NCBI GenBank assembly: GCA_964636505.1
Contig: CAZWRY010000004.1
Location: forward strand, 3,450-67,449
Origin: CAZSCF01 sp964636505
GTDB taxonomy: Bacteria > Patescibacteriota > Minisyncoccia > Moranbacterales > UBA2206
Direction: 5' to 3'
Length of the DNA stretch: 64,000 bases
The notes below the pieces were generated by a model, which saw only the letters and a program-made list of their open reading frames with translations, had not been told where the DNA came from and did no database searches. Below, one piece after another: positions 48,697 through 58,043 of this stretch. The first letter of the stretch is position 1. Every line of letters starts with the position of its first letter. The position numbers and the translations under genes are program-made.

Positions 48697-49854
48697 TTAG
48701 TTTTTAATCGGCATCACAATATAGATATAGTCTTCCATTATCTCTCCTTTTTTTTCACTCACTTCTTTTATCGCAACAGGCGATGTTTCATTATTAATTA
48801 AAATAGCTACCGATCTACTTGCAACAGAATTAAGTCCATCTAATAAATATTTTGGATTAAAAATAACCCTGTGGTTTTGTCCAACAATTTCAGCTTCAAT
48901 TTCTGATGTATTTTCTCCAATTTCCGTGTTTTTAGCGCCAATAACTATTTTTCTTTGGTTTAAATTTGTTTCTAAAAAAATTTCACCCGCTTTACCTGAA
49001 GCAAAAACACTTGCCATTTTTACCGCACCCTGGATAACTCCTTTTTCCAAAACAACTCTTGTTTGAAAGCTTTTTGGTAAGATGTGTTTATATTCAGGAT
49101 ATTTGCCGTTTATTAACCTTGAAACAATTTGTATGCCATTAATTTCAAAAAATATCTGACCATCTTCAATAGTTATAATCACATCACCCACCTCATTTGA
49201 AACCACCCTTAAAATTTCAGTAAGCGTGCTGGCTGGAATTATAAGGTTATTTATGTTTTTTATAAAAAGGCTGTAAATTTCCGTATTTTTATTTTTCTGT
49301 TCTAATTTAATCCTGTTTTCTGATAACCTAAAACTGTCCGTAGCCGCAAAAAAAACATTATCCTCTGTTAAAATAATGTTTACCCCAGTTAATTCCTGTC
49401 TAGTTTCATTAAAAGCTACACTAGGAAGAGTTTTTAAAATTATATTCTTTAAAATTTCACTTGAAACTAAAAATAGAAAATCTTCTTTTTTGGGTGGAAT
49501 TAAGGGAAAGTCGTCTGCTAATAATCCCTTTATTACAGCCTTTAATGACCCGCTAATTACCTTTAGCTCTTGGTTCACAGCTTCCAGTGTTATGTTTTCA
49601 TTTTCTATTGGTAAATTATTAACAAAACCACTTATTGTTTTTGCTGGTATGGTTATTTTTCCTGTTTTTTCTATTTTAGCGCCTACTTTTGAAATAATGC
49701 CTATTTCCAGATTGGTAGCTGAGATTTTTAAAATATTATTTTCAGTTTCAAATAAAATATTATTTAATATAGGTAGTGTTGTTTGTTTAGAAACAATATG
49801 CTCCGAATTAAAAATAGCTTTTTTAAAATTTTCTTTAGTACAAATTAATTTCAT
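48697..49854 (-). CDS. dnaN: DNA polymerase III beta sliding clamp
   Basis: 385 residues in three similar domains. The start is MKLICTKENFKKAIFNSEHI. The first domain has KQTTLPILNNILFETENN, the middle has TGVNIILTEDNVFFAATDSF then RLSENRI, and the end is IKEVSEKKGEIMEDYIYIVM followed by PIKN. It tethers the polymerase to DNA. Placed directly downstream of dnaA and the DnaA-box region, the classic dnaA-dnaN order. Confidence 0.97.
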   Translation of the reverse strand: MKLICTKENFKKAIFNSEHIVSKQTTLPILNNILFETENNILKISATNLEIGIISKVGAKIEKTGKITIPAKTISGFVNNLPIENENITLEAVNQELKVISGSLKAVIKGLLADDFPLIPPKKEDFLFLVSSEILKNIILKTLPSVAFNETRQELTGVNIILTEDNVFFAATDSFRLSENRIKLEQKNKNTEIYSLFIKNINNLIIPASTLTEILRVVSNEVGDVIITIEDGQIFFEINGIQIVSRLINGKYPEYKHILPKSFQTRVVLEKGVIQGAVKMASVFASGKAGEIFLETNLNQRKIVIGAKNTEIGENTSEIEAEIVGQNHRVIFNPKYLLDGLNSVASRSVAILINNETSPVAIKEVSEKKGEIMEDYIYIVMPIKN

Positions 49855-50100
49855 AAAATATTTAAGTTAAATTATTAGTTATTATTAAGAAATTGTTTTT
49901 TGTGGATAACTCTTTATTGGGGCTTTAAATAGGGATAAATATTTGTGTGTGGTTGGGTAAAAAAAGAGTTTTTTTGGTTTTTTTGGGTGTATTATTAAAG
50001 ATTAAAAATAAAAAAATAAAAAAATAACAAGAAAAACAAAATATAAACACAAAAATATTAACTAAAAATAAGAGGTTATCCAATATTTATTCACAAATTA
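49855..50100. other. Likely replication origin region (oriC) between dnaA and dnaN
   Basis: A 246-bp very AT-rich spacer. It has a perfect DnaA box TTATCCACA on the minus strand (49901-49909), TTATTCACA on the plus strand (50087-50095) and a near-box TTATCCAAT (50076-50084). A/T-only tracts between 49985 and 50070 could serve as unwinding element. The gene context (dnaA, dnaN, rpmH, rnpA) is typical of bacterial origins. Only two clear boxes are visible, so few for an origin. Confidence 0.65.
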
Positions 50101-51486
50101 TTAACTTATTTTATACAACTGTTCTTTTAGGTGGGTGATTTCTTCTATTAATTTTTCATTAAACTCAAGCTCTTTTTTTATTTTTTCAAAAGCGTGCATG
50201 GCAGTGGTGTGATCTCTTCCTCCTAATTTTTCACCAATCCCAGGGTAAGAATAATTAAGCTCACTGCGCATAAGGTAAATAGCTACTTGTCTTGGTTTTA
50301 CGATTTCTTTTTTTCTACCCTTAGTAATAAGGTCATCCGGGCTGATGTCATAAAAATCAGAAACAACTCTAAATATGTGTTTATGGCTAATTCCCTTCTT
50401 TTTTCCGCTAGATACCAATTCTGATAAACAAGAAGAAACAAAAGGAAGGGTTAGCTTCTCATTGGACAACTGAGAAGAGACAAAAACTCTATTTAGAGCG
50501 CCTTCCAGCTCCCGAATATTATTAACAATATTTGAGGCGATAAACTCAAGGGCGGATAATTCTATGTCTAGGCCTAATTCGTCGGTTTTTTTTCTTAATA
50601 TTGCCATGCGGGTTTCAAAATCAGCCCGGGAAACATCAGCAATCATACCCCCCTCAAAACGCGATCTTAGTCTTTCTTCCAGTGTGGGGATGGCTTTTGG
50701 CGGCCGATCACTACTAAGAACGATTTGCTTATTGAGCTGATAAAGATGGTTAAAAATGTGAAAAAACTCTTCTTGTGTTTTTTCTTTTCCTGAAAGAAAC
50801 TGAATATCATCAATAATAATTAAGTCTATTTTTTGGTAATATTCCTTAAATTCTTTTATTTTTTGGTTTTTGATAGAATCAATTAACTCGCCGGTAAATC
50901 TTTCCGATGTTATATATCTTACCCTTGTTTCTGGGTTTTTTCGTAAAACCTCATTACCGATTGATTGCAAAAGATGGGTTTTTCCTAGCCCAACTCCTCC
51001 GTAAATAAACAGGGGGTTGTAAATCTTGCCTAAATTTTGAGAAACAACATAACAGGCCGCTCTTGCCAGTTCATTGCTGCCTCCAACAACAAAATTTTCA
51101 AAGGTATATTTTGGATTTAAGTTGTTTTCTTGGCTTATTTCAGCCACTACTGATTTATTTGGAGTTAAATTCGGAGTTTTTAGGGCTTTTTGCGGTGGTA
51201 AAACAGCATCAATGGAAGACTCCTTTTTAGGAATAAAAGAGTTGGTAATAATGGCGCAAGAAACATCCTTTATGTCGCTCTGAATATTGCGCAAAGCACG
51301 TAAAATATATATTTTATACTTGTTTTCAAGCCATTCTTTAGCAAAGCCATTAGGAACGCCAATACAAATACGACCCTCTTTATTCGTCAAAATACAGGTA
51401 TTCTTAAACCAGGTAATAAAATTAGCCTTGGAAATAGAAAGCTCAATTTCCCCTAAGGCTGCTCGCCAAAGATCTTCATTGGTCAT
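50101..51486 (-). CDS. dnaA: Chromosomal replication initiator DnaA
   Basis: 461 residues with four domains. Domain I is EDLWRAALGEIELSISKANF, and domain II is short. The AAA+ domain has NPLFIYGGVGLGKTHLLQSI, IIDDIQFLSGKEKTQEEFFH and RFEGGMIADVSRADFETRMA. Domain IV holds the box-binding signature LGGRDHTTAMHAFEKIKKEL. Intact. It is divergent from rpmH, with a 242-bp spacer (51487-51728) that holds AT-rich sequence, including ttgataatttgttgac, but no clear perfect DnaA box. Confidence 0.98.
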   Translation of the reverse strand: MTNEDLWRAALGEIELSISKANFITWFKNTCILTNKEGRICIGVPNGFAKEWLENKYKIYILRALRNIQSDIKDVSCAIITNSFIPKKESSIDAVLPPQKALKTPNLTPNKSVVAEISQENNLNPKYTFENFVVGGSNELARAACYVVSQNLGKIYNPLFIYGGVGLGKTHLLQSIGNEVLRKNPETRVRYITSERFTGELIDSIKNQKIKEFKEYYQKIDLIIIDDIQFLSGKEKTQEEFFHIFNHLYQLNKQIVLSSDRPPKAIPTLEERLRSRFEGGMIADVSRADFETRMAILRKKTDELGLDIELSALEFIASNIVNNIRELEGALNRVFVSSQLSNEKLTLPFVSSCLSELVSSGKKKGISHKHIFRVVSDFYDISPDDLITKGRKKEIVKPRQVAIYLMRSELNYSYPGIGEKLGGRDHTTAMHAFEKIKKELEFNEKLIEEITHLKEQLYKIS

Positions 51487-51728
51487 AAAAATAAAAAAGA
51501 AATTGCTTAGCTTGTAGTAAAAAGTATATCAAAAAGGATCAGGTATGGCTAGGTCCTGAAAGAGGATAAAGATGTTGATAATTTGTTGACAACTAACCTA
51601 TTTTATAAAAAAAGCCAATTAAAAAAACTGGCCTAGAAAAAAGAATAATTGACTATTTGGGCAATAGTTGATAAGCTTTTAAATAGTTAAATCAGGTTAA
51701 TAAACAGATAAAATTTTTACAAAAGCTT

Positions 51729-51866
51729 ATGAGCCAAACATATAAACCAAAAAGCACCAGGAGAAAAAAAAGACATGGTTTTAGAAAAAGAAACCAAACA
51801 AGTGACGGAAAGAAAGTCTTAAAAAGAAGGAGACAAAAAGGTCGAAAAAAGCTGACAACCGTATAG
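51729..51866 (+). CDS. rpmH: 50S ribosomal protein L34
   Basis: A 45-residue ORF too short for many callers: MSQTYKPKSTRRKKRHGFRK, then RNQTSDGKKVLKRRRQKGRK and KLTTV. This is the complete L34 signature (KRxRxHGFRxR ... GRKVLxxRRxKGRKxL). First gene of the rpmH-rnpA-yidC-jag operon opposite dnaA. A weak -10-like TAAAAT lies at 51709-51714. Confidence 0.97.
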   Translation: MSQTYKPKSTRRKKRHGFRKRNQTSDGKKVLKRRRQKGRKKLTTV

Positions 51867-51913
51867 TTTTTTGAGATTTAAAAAGAACAGCAAAAATATT
51901 TTTTTAAAGCTTA

Positions 51914-52240
51914 ATGTTAAAAAAATTAAGAAAAAAGGAAGAATTTGAAAAAGTCTATAAAAAAGGAATAACTTTTTTGTACGGGAATATTGTTATTAGA
52001 TTTTTAAAAAATGGATTGGGTTTTTCGCGAATCGGAGTTGTCGTTAGCGGAAGATTTTCAAAAAAAGCGGTAGAAAGAAATAAAATAAAAAGACAGCTAA
52101 GATATATTTTTCAAAAAGAAAGGTTGTTGTTTGAAAAAAACATTGATATCGTTGTGCTGCCCAAAAAGGGAAAAACAAACTTTCGTTTGTTGCGAGAAAA
52201 TACAGAAAAAGCCCTTAAAAAAGCCAAAATAATCACTTAA
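51914..52240 (+). CDS. rnpA: Ribonuclease P protein component
   Basis: 108 residues. Starts MLKKLRKKEEFEKVYKKG, with RIGVVVSGRFSKKAVERNKI and then KRQLRYIF, the RNR motif that binds RNase P RNA. It helps process tRNA 5' ends. The RNA subunit is not in this window. Sits 47 bp after rpmH. Confidence 0.95.
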   Translation: MLKKLRKKEEFEKVYKKGITFLYGNIVIRFLKNGLGFSRIGVVVSGRFSKKAVERNKIKRQLRYIFQKERLLFEKNIDIVVLPKKGKTNFRLLRENTEKALKKAKIIT

Positions 52241-52250
52241 AATAAACAAG

Positions 52251-53030
52251 ATGATGGAATTTTTTGACCTCCTCGTTTACAATCCAGTTTACAATTTATT
52301 AGTTTTTGTGTACTCGGTTTTTTCCTGGAGAGATTTTGGCGTGGCGATTATTCTTGTTACTTTAATTATAAAATTCATATTAATACCTCTTAGCAAGAAA
52401 CAAATTGAATCACAAAAGAAAATGCAAGAACTTCAGCCAAAAATAAAAGAAGTTCAGGAAAAATATAAAAATGACAAAGAAAAACAAAGCCGAGCTTTAC
52501 TGGAACTTTATAAAGAAAACAAAACAAATCCGTTTTCCGGTTGTTTGCCGTTAATAATACAGCTGGTTTTTCTGATTGCCATATATCGGGTCCTCTTTAA
52601 CATTTCAAACGCTGGACTCAAGGTTGATGTAAGCACACTTTATTCGTTTGTTCCCGATCCCGGGCAAATTAATAAAATGTTTTTAGGGATAATTGACTTA
52701 TCCTCAACTCTGAATATTGGCAGTCTGTCACTGAAAGACATGCCGCATCTAGTTTTGGTTTTGTTGGCTGCGGGTGCCCAATATTTTCAAACCAAGATGT
52801 TGATGGTTGCTAAAAAAGAAGAAAACAAAAATAAAAAACCAACGGAAAACACTGGAAAGCCCGATTTTTCAGAAATAATGACCAAACAAATGCTTTATCT
52901 GGGTCCACTTCTGACTCTTTTTATCGGAATAAAATTTCCGGCCGGACTAGCTCTATATTGGTTTGTTTCAACGGGCTTTATGATTGTTCAGCAATATTAT
53001 TTGAACAAAAAAGACCGAAAAACAGCCTAA
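52251..53030 (+). CDS. yidC: YidC/Oxa1 membrane protein insertase
   Basis: 259 residues of the short Gram-positive/CPR type without the large periplasmic domain. ILVTLIIKFILIPLSKKQIE, ELQPKIKEVQEKYKNDKEKQ, NPFSGCLPLIIQLVFLIAIY, and GIKFPAGLALYWFVSTGFMI are family landmarks. About five TM helices. The first Met is at 52251 or 52254. Part of the rpmH-rnpA-yidC-jag operon. Confidence 0.95.
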   Translation: MMEFFDLLVYNPVYNLLVFVYSVFSWRDFGVAIILVTLIIKFILIPLSKKQIESQKKMQELQPKIKEVQEKYKNDKEKQSRALLELYKENKTNPFSGCLPLIIQLVFLIAIYRVLFNISNAGLKVDVSTLYSFVPDPGQINKMFLGIIDLSSTLNIGSLSLKDMPHLVLVLLAAGAQYFQTKMLMVAKKEENKNKKPTENTGKPDFSEIMTKQMLYLGPLLTLFIGIKFPAGLALYWFVSTGFMIVQQYYLNKKDRKTA

Positions 53031-53118
53031 AGCTAAAAATAACTGTTAATTTTGATAGCTCCATATCTTTTAAAAGCGATAAAGGCCTTAAGGCAAAGAT
53101 GTGGGGCAAAAGAAAACC

Positions 53119-53613
53119 ATGGAAAACCAGGAAAACAATGCTTTAATCAAAGAACAAATAAAAGAAATAATCAAAAGTCTTGTTGAAAAAATGGGCTTTG
53201 TTTGTGATGTGGAGATATTGGATAGTCAAGACATGCAAAATATAGAAAAAAACCTTATTTGTAACATTAAAACTAAAGAATCCAACTTTTTAATCGGACA
53301 ATATGGGGTTAACTTGCAATCTCTTCAGCACATAAGTCGTTTAATAATTAAGCGAAAAATAGAACAAAGGATCAACTTTGTTTTAGATGTTAATTTTTAT
53401 CGTCAGGAAAAAAATTCTTCTATAGTAAGGCTAGCAACAGAAATGTCCGAACAAGCCTTAAGAGAAAGAAGGGCGGTTGTTCTTCGCCCAATGTCTTCAT
53501 ATGAACGAAGGATTGTTCACATAGAACTTAGCAAGAACAATCAAATTAAAACAGAAAGCATTGGGGAGGGAGAAGAAAGAAAGGTTGTAATAAAGCCAGC
53601 AGACCTAGCTTAG
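53119..53613 (+). CDS. jag: Jag/KhpB RNA-binding protein (KH-R3H)
   Basis: About 164 residues from ATG 53119. An in-phase GTG at 53101 is less likely. The KH domain has SNFLIGQYGVNLQSLQHISR and then LIIKRK. The R3H domain has ALRERRAVVLRPMSSYERRI followed by VHIEL with the R-x4-H spacing. The Jag_N domain is absent. Binds RNA and affects envelope and division in other bacteria. Last gene of the yidC operon. Confidence 0.92.
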   Translation: MENQENNALIKEQIKEIIKSLVEKMGFVCDVEILDSQDMQNIEKNLICNIKTKESNFLIGQYGVNLQSLQHISRLIIKRKIEQRINFVLDVNFYRQEKNSSIVRLATEMSEQALRERRAVVLRPMSSYERRIVHIELSKNNQIKTESIGEGEERKVVIKPADLA

Positions 53614-53626
53614 ATTTTATATTTTT

Positions 53627-55069
53627 ATGGCAGTAGCTAAAAAAATAGCGTACAATGTTTTGGTTAGTAGTGTTTCTAAGGCACTAGCGACTGTTTTAGC
53701 ATTGGTTTCAATTGGTTTTATTACGCGCTATTTGGGCAAAGAAGGTTTTGGCGATTACGCAACGCTGCTGGCCTTTTTGTCTTTTTTTACAGCCATTGCG
53801 GATTTGGGGCTGTACCACATCTCAACCCGAGAGATTTCTAGAGTTGGAGCCAATGAAGAAAAAGTTATTGGAAATATTTTTTCTCTAAGGTTAGCAGCCT
53901 CTCTTTTTGTGGTTATTCTTTCTCCTGTAATAATCTTTTTTTTGCCTTATCCTATCATAGTTAAACAAGGAATTTTTATTGTGGCGCTTTCTTTTTTATT
54001 TTCTTCTTCATACCAAATGTTAAACGGTGTTTTTCAAAAAAATTTGGCTATGGATAAGGTTGTTTTGGCCGAACTTATAGGTAAATTTGTTCAAGTGGGG
54101 GTTATTATTGTGGCGGTTAAGCTGAGACTTAACTTGCTTTGGGTTATCTCTTCGCTCCTTTGCTATATGGTGGTGAGCTTTCTGATTGTGTTCTTTTGGT
54201 CCAAAAAATATATAAGATTTAAGTTACAATTTGACCTGAGCTATTGGAAAACTTTTTTAAAGGAGTCTTTGCCGATGGGGGCCGTAGCTATTATTACTTT
54301 CCTTTATTTTAAAATGGACACACTGATGCTTTCTTTTATGAAAAGCAACGCAGATGTGGGTATCTACAACGCAGCATACAAGGTTTTAGAGAATCTGACT
54401 TTTTTTCCGGCCATGGTGGCCGGGCTCATAATGCCCATAATGGCTAAGAATATTTTTTTAGACAGAAAAGAATTTGAAATTGTGGCCAATAAGATGTTTA
54501 AGTTTTTTTTAATAATTATCATTCCGTTAATTATTGGCGTTCTTTTTCTCTCTGACGGAATAATTGGCATTATCAGCGGATCCGGTTTTTCAGAATCGGC
54601 TAATGTTTTACGGATATTGGTTTTTGCTTTAGCTTTTATCTTTTTTGGACAATTTTTTAATACCATTTTAATTGTAGGGAATCTGCAAAGAAAGCTCATG
54701 GTAGTTTTGTCCTTAGCGGCCGTGGTTAATATTTCTTTGAATTATTTTCTTATCCCCCGGTTTTCTTATTTGGCTTCTGCTTGGACCTCGGTTATAACAG
54801 AATTTGTGGTGGTCCTTTTTACTTTTTTGATGGTTTTTATGAAGATTAAATACTTGCCTAAAATAGAAAAGTTTTGGGGACTAATTTTGGCCGGCGCCCT
54901 AATGGCAACTTTCCTTGCTGTTTTTAAAGAAATTAACTTTTTTGTCCTTATTCTTAGCAGTGCAGCTTTGTACTTTGTTTTTATCTGGATTTTTAATGTA
55001 GTACAAACTTCCGAAATAATCAGTCTTATTAGCAAAAAAGGAATTCAAGAATATGAAGAGCTACCCTAA
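53627..55069 (+). CDS. Wzx-type polysaccharide flippase (MATE/MOP superfamily)
   Basis: 480 residues with 12-14 TM helices. ALATVLALVSIGFITRYLGK, EGFGDYATLLAFLSFFTAIA, and SFMKSNADVGIYNAAYKVLE are typical of the polysaccharide biosynthesis family (RfbX/Wzx). It moves lipid-linked glycan repeat units across the membrane. First gene of a five-gene glycan operon. The next gene overlaps its end by 17 bp. Confidence 0.92.
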   Translation: MAVAKKIAYNVLVSSVSKALATVLALVSIGFITRYLGKEGFGDYATLLAFLSFFTAIADLGLYHISTREISRVGANEEKVIGNIFSLRLAASLFVVILSPVIIFFLPYPIIVKQGIFIVALSFLFSSSYQMLNGVFQKNLAMDKVVLAELIGKFVQVGVIIVAVKLRLNLLWVISSLLCYMVVSFLIVFFWSKKYIRFKLQFDLSYWKTFLKESLPMGAVAIITFLYFKMDTLMLSFMKSNADVGIYNAAYKVLENLTFFPAMVAGLIMPIMAKNIFLDRKEFEIVANKMFKFFLIIIIPLIIGVLFLSDGIIGIISGSGFSESANVLRILVFALAFIFFGQFFNTILIVGNLQRKLMVVLSLAAVVNISLNYFLIPRFSYLASAWTSVITEFVVVLFTFLMVFMKIKYLPKIEKFWGLILAGALMATFLAVFKEINFFVLILSSAALYFVFIWIFNVVQTSEIISLISKKGIQEYEELP

Positions 55070-55931
55070 AGTTTTTATTGTAATTTTAAACTATAATGGC
55101 AAGGATGTGATAAAGAAATGTCTCGCCAGCGTTTTTAAGGTTGATTATCCGAACTTTGAGGTTGTGATTGTTGACAACAATTCTTCTGACGGATCTTTTG
55201 AAATGGCCAAAAGCACTTTTTCCAAGGCTAGCTTTATCAAAAATGAAGAAAACTTGGGGTTTTCTGCCGGAAATAACATTGGAATTCGTTTTGCCATTGA
55301 GAGAATGGCCGACTATGTCCTGATTTTAAACCCGGATACGGAAGTTGAAAAAGATTTTTTAGTAAAGCTCGTAGAAGAAGGAGAAAAAGACAAAAACACC
55401 GGGATAATCAGTCCGGTAATTTTTAGTGAAGTCACCAAGGAAGCATGGTTTTCCTGCGGAAAAATCAATTGGCTTAGAATGAGGTCTTGGCATGAGAGAG
55501 GCATAAAAAAAGAAGAGAGCTATCAAACAGAATTTATCACCGGCTGTGCCATGTTGGTAAAAAAAGAAGTTTTTAAAAAAATCGGACTTTTTGATGAAAA
55601 CTTTTTTCTTTACTGGGAAGACGTTGATTTTAGTCTCAGGGCAAAAAAAGCCGGGTTTAAAAATAGGACAGTTTCTTCCAGCTGGATTTATCATTCAGAA
55701 GAAAGCGAAAAAAATAACAAAAATAAGACCTATTGGCTGGTTTTTTCCGGACTTCTTTTTTTTGAGAAAAACACCCCTCTTTTATTGCGAGCCTGGGTTT
55801 CCTTGTTTGTTTTTTTGCGTAAAATTAAAAATAAATACGATATTTTTAAAAACAAAAACGATGAAACGGCCAAAATGGTACGCAAGGCCTATGTTGATTT
55901 TGAGAAAGCAAAAAAATATCTTTTGTTTTAA
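55053..55931 (+). CDS. Glycosyltransferase family 2 (rhamnosyltransferase-like)
   Basis: 292 residues, GT-A fold. VFIVILNYNGKDVIKKCLAS and FEVVIVDNNSSDGSFEMAKS bind the nucleotide sugar. YVLILNPDTEVEKDFLVKLV carries the NPDTE acidic motif, and FFLYWEDVDFSLRAKKAGFK the ED acceptor-site motif. It resembles WbbL-like rhamnosyltransferases. The sugar is not assigned. It overlaps the flippase gene. Confidence 0.92.
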   Translation: MKSYPKVFIVILNYNGKDVIKKCLASVFKVDYPNFEVVIVDNNSSDGSFEMAKSTFSKASFIKNEENLGFSAGNNIGIRFAIERMADYVLILNPDTEVEKDFLVKLVEEGEKDKNTGIISPVIFSEVTKEAWFSCGKINWLRMRSWHERGIKKEESYQTEFITGCAMLVKKEVFKKIGLFDENFFLYWEDVDFSLRAKKAGFKNRTVSSSWIYHSEESEKNNKNKTYWLVFSGLLFFEKNTPLLLRAWVSLFVFLRKIKNKYDIFKNKNDETAKMVRKAYVDFEKAKKYLLF

Positions 55932-55984
55932 GGCCAAGATAGAAATACTTTTAAACGATTTTGCTTAAACACTTAAAAGGAAAA

Positions 55985-56785
55985 ATGTCTTTTTCGCCAA
56001 ACAAAAAAATTTCCGTTATTTTGGTTAACTACAGAAGTGAAAAAAATATCTTCCGCTGTCTTTTGTCAGTTAAAAATTTTCTGCGAAATGTTGCGCATGA
56101 AATTATTATAGTGAATAACGATAAAGAAGAAGATTTAAACGAAGTTAAAAAAAGATTTGCAGAAATAACAATAATAAACCAAACAAAAAATATCGGCTTT
56201 GGAAGGGCGATTAATGTCGGGGTTGAGATGGCCAAAGGAGAAATCCTGTTTTTTTTAAATCCTGATGCGGAGATAGTTTTTGGAAAAATAGCGGAAGTTG
56301 CCAGAATCTTCTCAGGAGATAAAAATGTGGGTATTTTGGGTTGTCGGATAGTAAGCGAAAGGGGTCAGGTTCAGCCTTGGATTGCCGGAGTGGAAAAAAC
56401 GTTTTGGGATCTTTTGAAAAACAATCTGGGCATCAAAAAAAGCCAGAAAATATGGAAAGCAAAACAAAAAACCAGGGCAGACTGGGTGGCGGCTACAGCG
56501 ATGTTTATAAGGAAAGACCTGTTTAATTATTTGGGTGGCTTTGATAACAATATTTTTTTATACTTTGAAGATGTTGATCTTTGCGCTAGGGCTGCAAAAA
56601 CGGGGGCAAAAATTATATTTTTTCCTGGCTTTATGGTGAGACATAAGGGCGGAGCCAGTTTTAAGGATAAAAAAGCTCAAAAAAAATATTACTATGCTTC
56701 TCAGGAATATTATTTTCAAAAACATTGCCAGAAGTGGGAAGCTGTCATTATTAAATTAATTGGGAAAATTTTTTATGCCATATAA
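55985..56785 (+). CDS. Glycosyltransferase family 2
   Basis: 266 residues from ATG 55985, preceded by AAAAGG. The TTG eight codons upstream lacks such a site. Motifs: KISVILVNYRSEKNIFRCLL, ILFFLNPDAEIVFGKIAEVA, WVAATAMFIRKDLFNYLGGF, and DNNIFLYFEDVDLCARAAKT. It is the same subfamily as its upstream neighbour but clearly diverged from it. Overlaps the following polymerase gene. Confidence 0.9.
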   Translation: MSFSPNKKISVILVNYRSEKNIFRCLLSVKNFLRNVAHEIIIVNNDKEEDLNEVKKRFAEITIINQTKNIGFGRAINVGVEMAKGEILFFLNPDAEIVFGKIAEVARIFSGDKNVGILGCRIVSERGQVQPWIAGVEKTFWDLLKNNLGIKKSQKIWKAKQKTRADWVAATAMFIRKDLFNYLGGFDNNIFLYFEDVDLCARAAKTGAKIIFFPGFMVRHKGGASFKDKKAQKKYYYASQEYYFQKHCQKWEAVIIKLIGKIFYAI

Positions 56786-58043
56786 ATTATTTTTATTTGT
56801 CTGTGTTCTCTTGCCTTTTCAGGTGGCGCTGAATCCGGCGGAAGGAATTGATTTAGCTTCAATCAGGGTTCTTATTTTGCTGATCTTTTTTCTTTGTCTG
56901 AGTGAAGGATTAAAAAAGAAAAACATAAGAATCCCTTTTAATATTCAAAACGGACTGATTTTTTCTTTCCTTTTTTTTAATGCCCTGTCTTTTTTTGTGG
57001 CCAGAAACAACGATTGGTCATTAAGAAAATTACTTTTTCTTTTTTCTGTTTTTCCGATTTATTTTGCCGGCGTATATTTAATTAATAACAGGGAGAAGCT
57101 TATTTCAATTGCTAAAGCCATTGTTTTAGGCGGGACCTTAGCAGCAGTTTTGGGTATAGGCCAGTTCTTTTTTCAGTTTATTTTTGGATTAGAAAAAGTA
57201 TATAAAATTTGGGCAGACCATGTTATCGTGCCTTTTTTGGGGAAAAATTTTTCTGAGGCTGTCTTGCAAAACCCAAGCTGGTTAGTCAATATTTCAAGAG
57301 AAACATATCTAAGAGCTACGGCTACTTTTCCTGATCCGCATATGTTCTCTTTTTTCTTGGGAATTGTCATAGCATTTGTCTTGGTGCTCTTGCTAACAGA
57401 AAAAAGAAAGGTGCTTTATGGTTTGGCCTTAAGCGTTTTGCTTGTTGCTGATGGGCTTACTTTTTCAAGGAGCGGGTATTTGGGGATTGTGGCGGGAGCA
57501 ATCTTTCTGGTTGTTTTCTTTTGGAAAAAAATGCGTTTGCGAGGTAAAGTGCTTTTTCTTTCAGTTTGTTTTTTAGCAGGACTTTTTTTGGCAACTCCCA
57601 ATCCTGTTTCTGTCAGATATGTTTCAATTTTTAATTTAAAAGAAGGCTCCAATAAAGGAAGACTTGAGATTTGGGAGAGAACCTCGGAAATTATAAAAGA
57701 AAAACCGCTTTTAGGGGTTGGGATTGGTAATTATCCTCTTGAAATTAAGCCTACGGCGGCCTACAGGGAGCCTTTCTATGCTCACAACACATATCTTGAC
57801 ATTGCTGCGGAGACAGGGGTCTTAAACGCGTTTATTTGGCTTGGAGTGCTTTTCTTTTTTTGGCGATCTTTTAAACAAAAAGCCCAAAAAGACCGTCTTT
57901 TTTTGGGCTTAGCTTTTGGAGTTGTTGTTTTTGCCGTTCAGTCTTTAGCAGAAACTGCCCTTTATTCTCCGATTATTTTAGCTCTCTTTTTAATTTTATT
58001 GAGCCTTGATAACATAAAAGAAAATGAATATAAGTGCAATTAA
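56775..58043 (+). CDS. O-antigen ligase/polymerase-like membrane protein
   Basis: About 422 residues from ATG 56775 (MPYKLFLFVCVLLPFQVALN). It has ten to twelve TM helices and a large loop with RSGYLGIVAGAIFLVVFFWK, then KPLLGVGIGNYPLEIKPTAA and YAHNTYLDIAAETGVLNAFI. These are Wzy_C/O-antigen ligase hallmarks (conserved Arg and H-N-x-Y/F-L). It joins glycan units outside the membrane. It starts inside the preceding GT2 gene. Confidence 0.9.
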   Translation: MPYKLFLFVCVLLPFQVALNPAEGIDLASIRVLILLIFFLCLSEGLKKKNIRIPFNIQNGLIFSFLFFNALSFFVARNNDWSLRKLLFLFSVFPIYFAGVYLINNREKLISIAKAIVLGGTLAAVLGIGQFFFQFIFGLEKVYKIWADHVIVPFLGKNFSEAVLQNPSWLVNISRETYLRATATFPDPHMFSFFLGIVIAFVLVLLLTEKRKVLYGLALSVLLVADGLTFSRSGYLGIVAGAIFLVVFFWKKMRLRGKVLFLSVCFLAGLFLATPNPVSVRYVSIFNLKEGSNKGRLEIWERTSEIIKEKPLLGVGIGNYPLEIKPTAAYREPFYAHNTYLDIAAETGVLNAFIWLGVLFFFWRSFKQKAQKDRLFLGLAFGVVVFAVQSLAETALYSPIILALFLILLSLDNIKENEYKCN

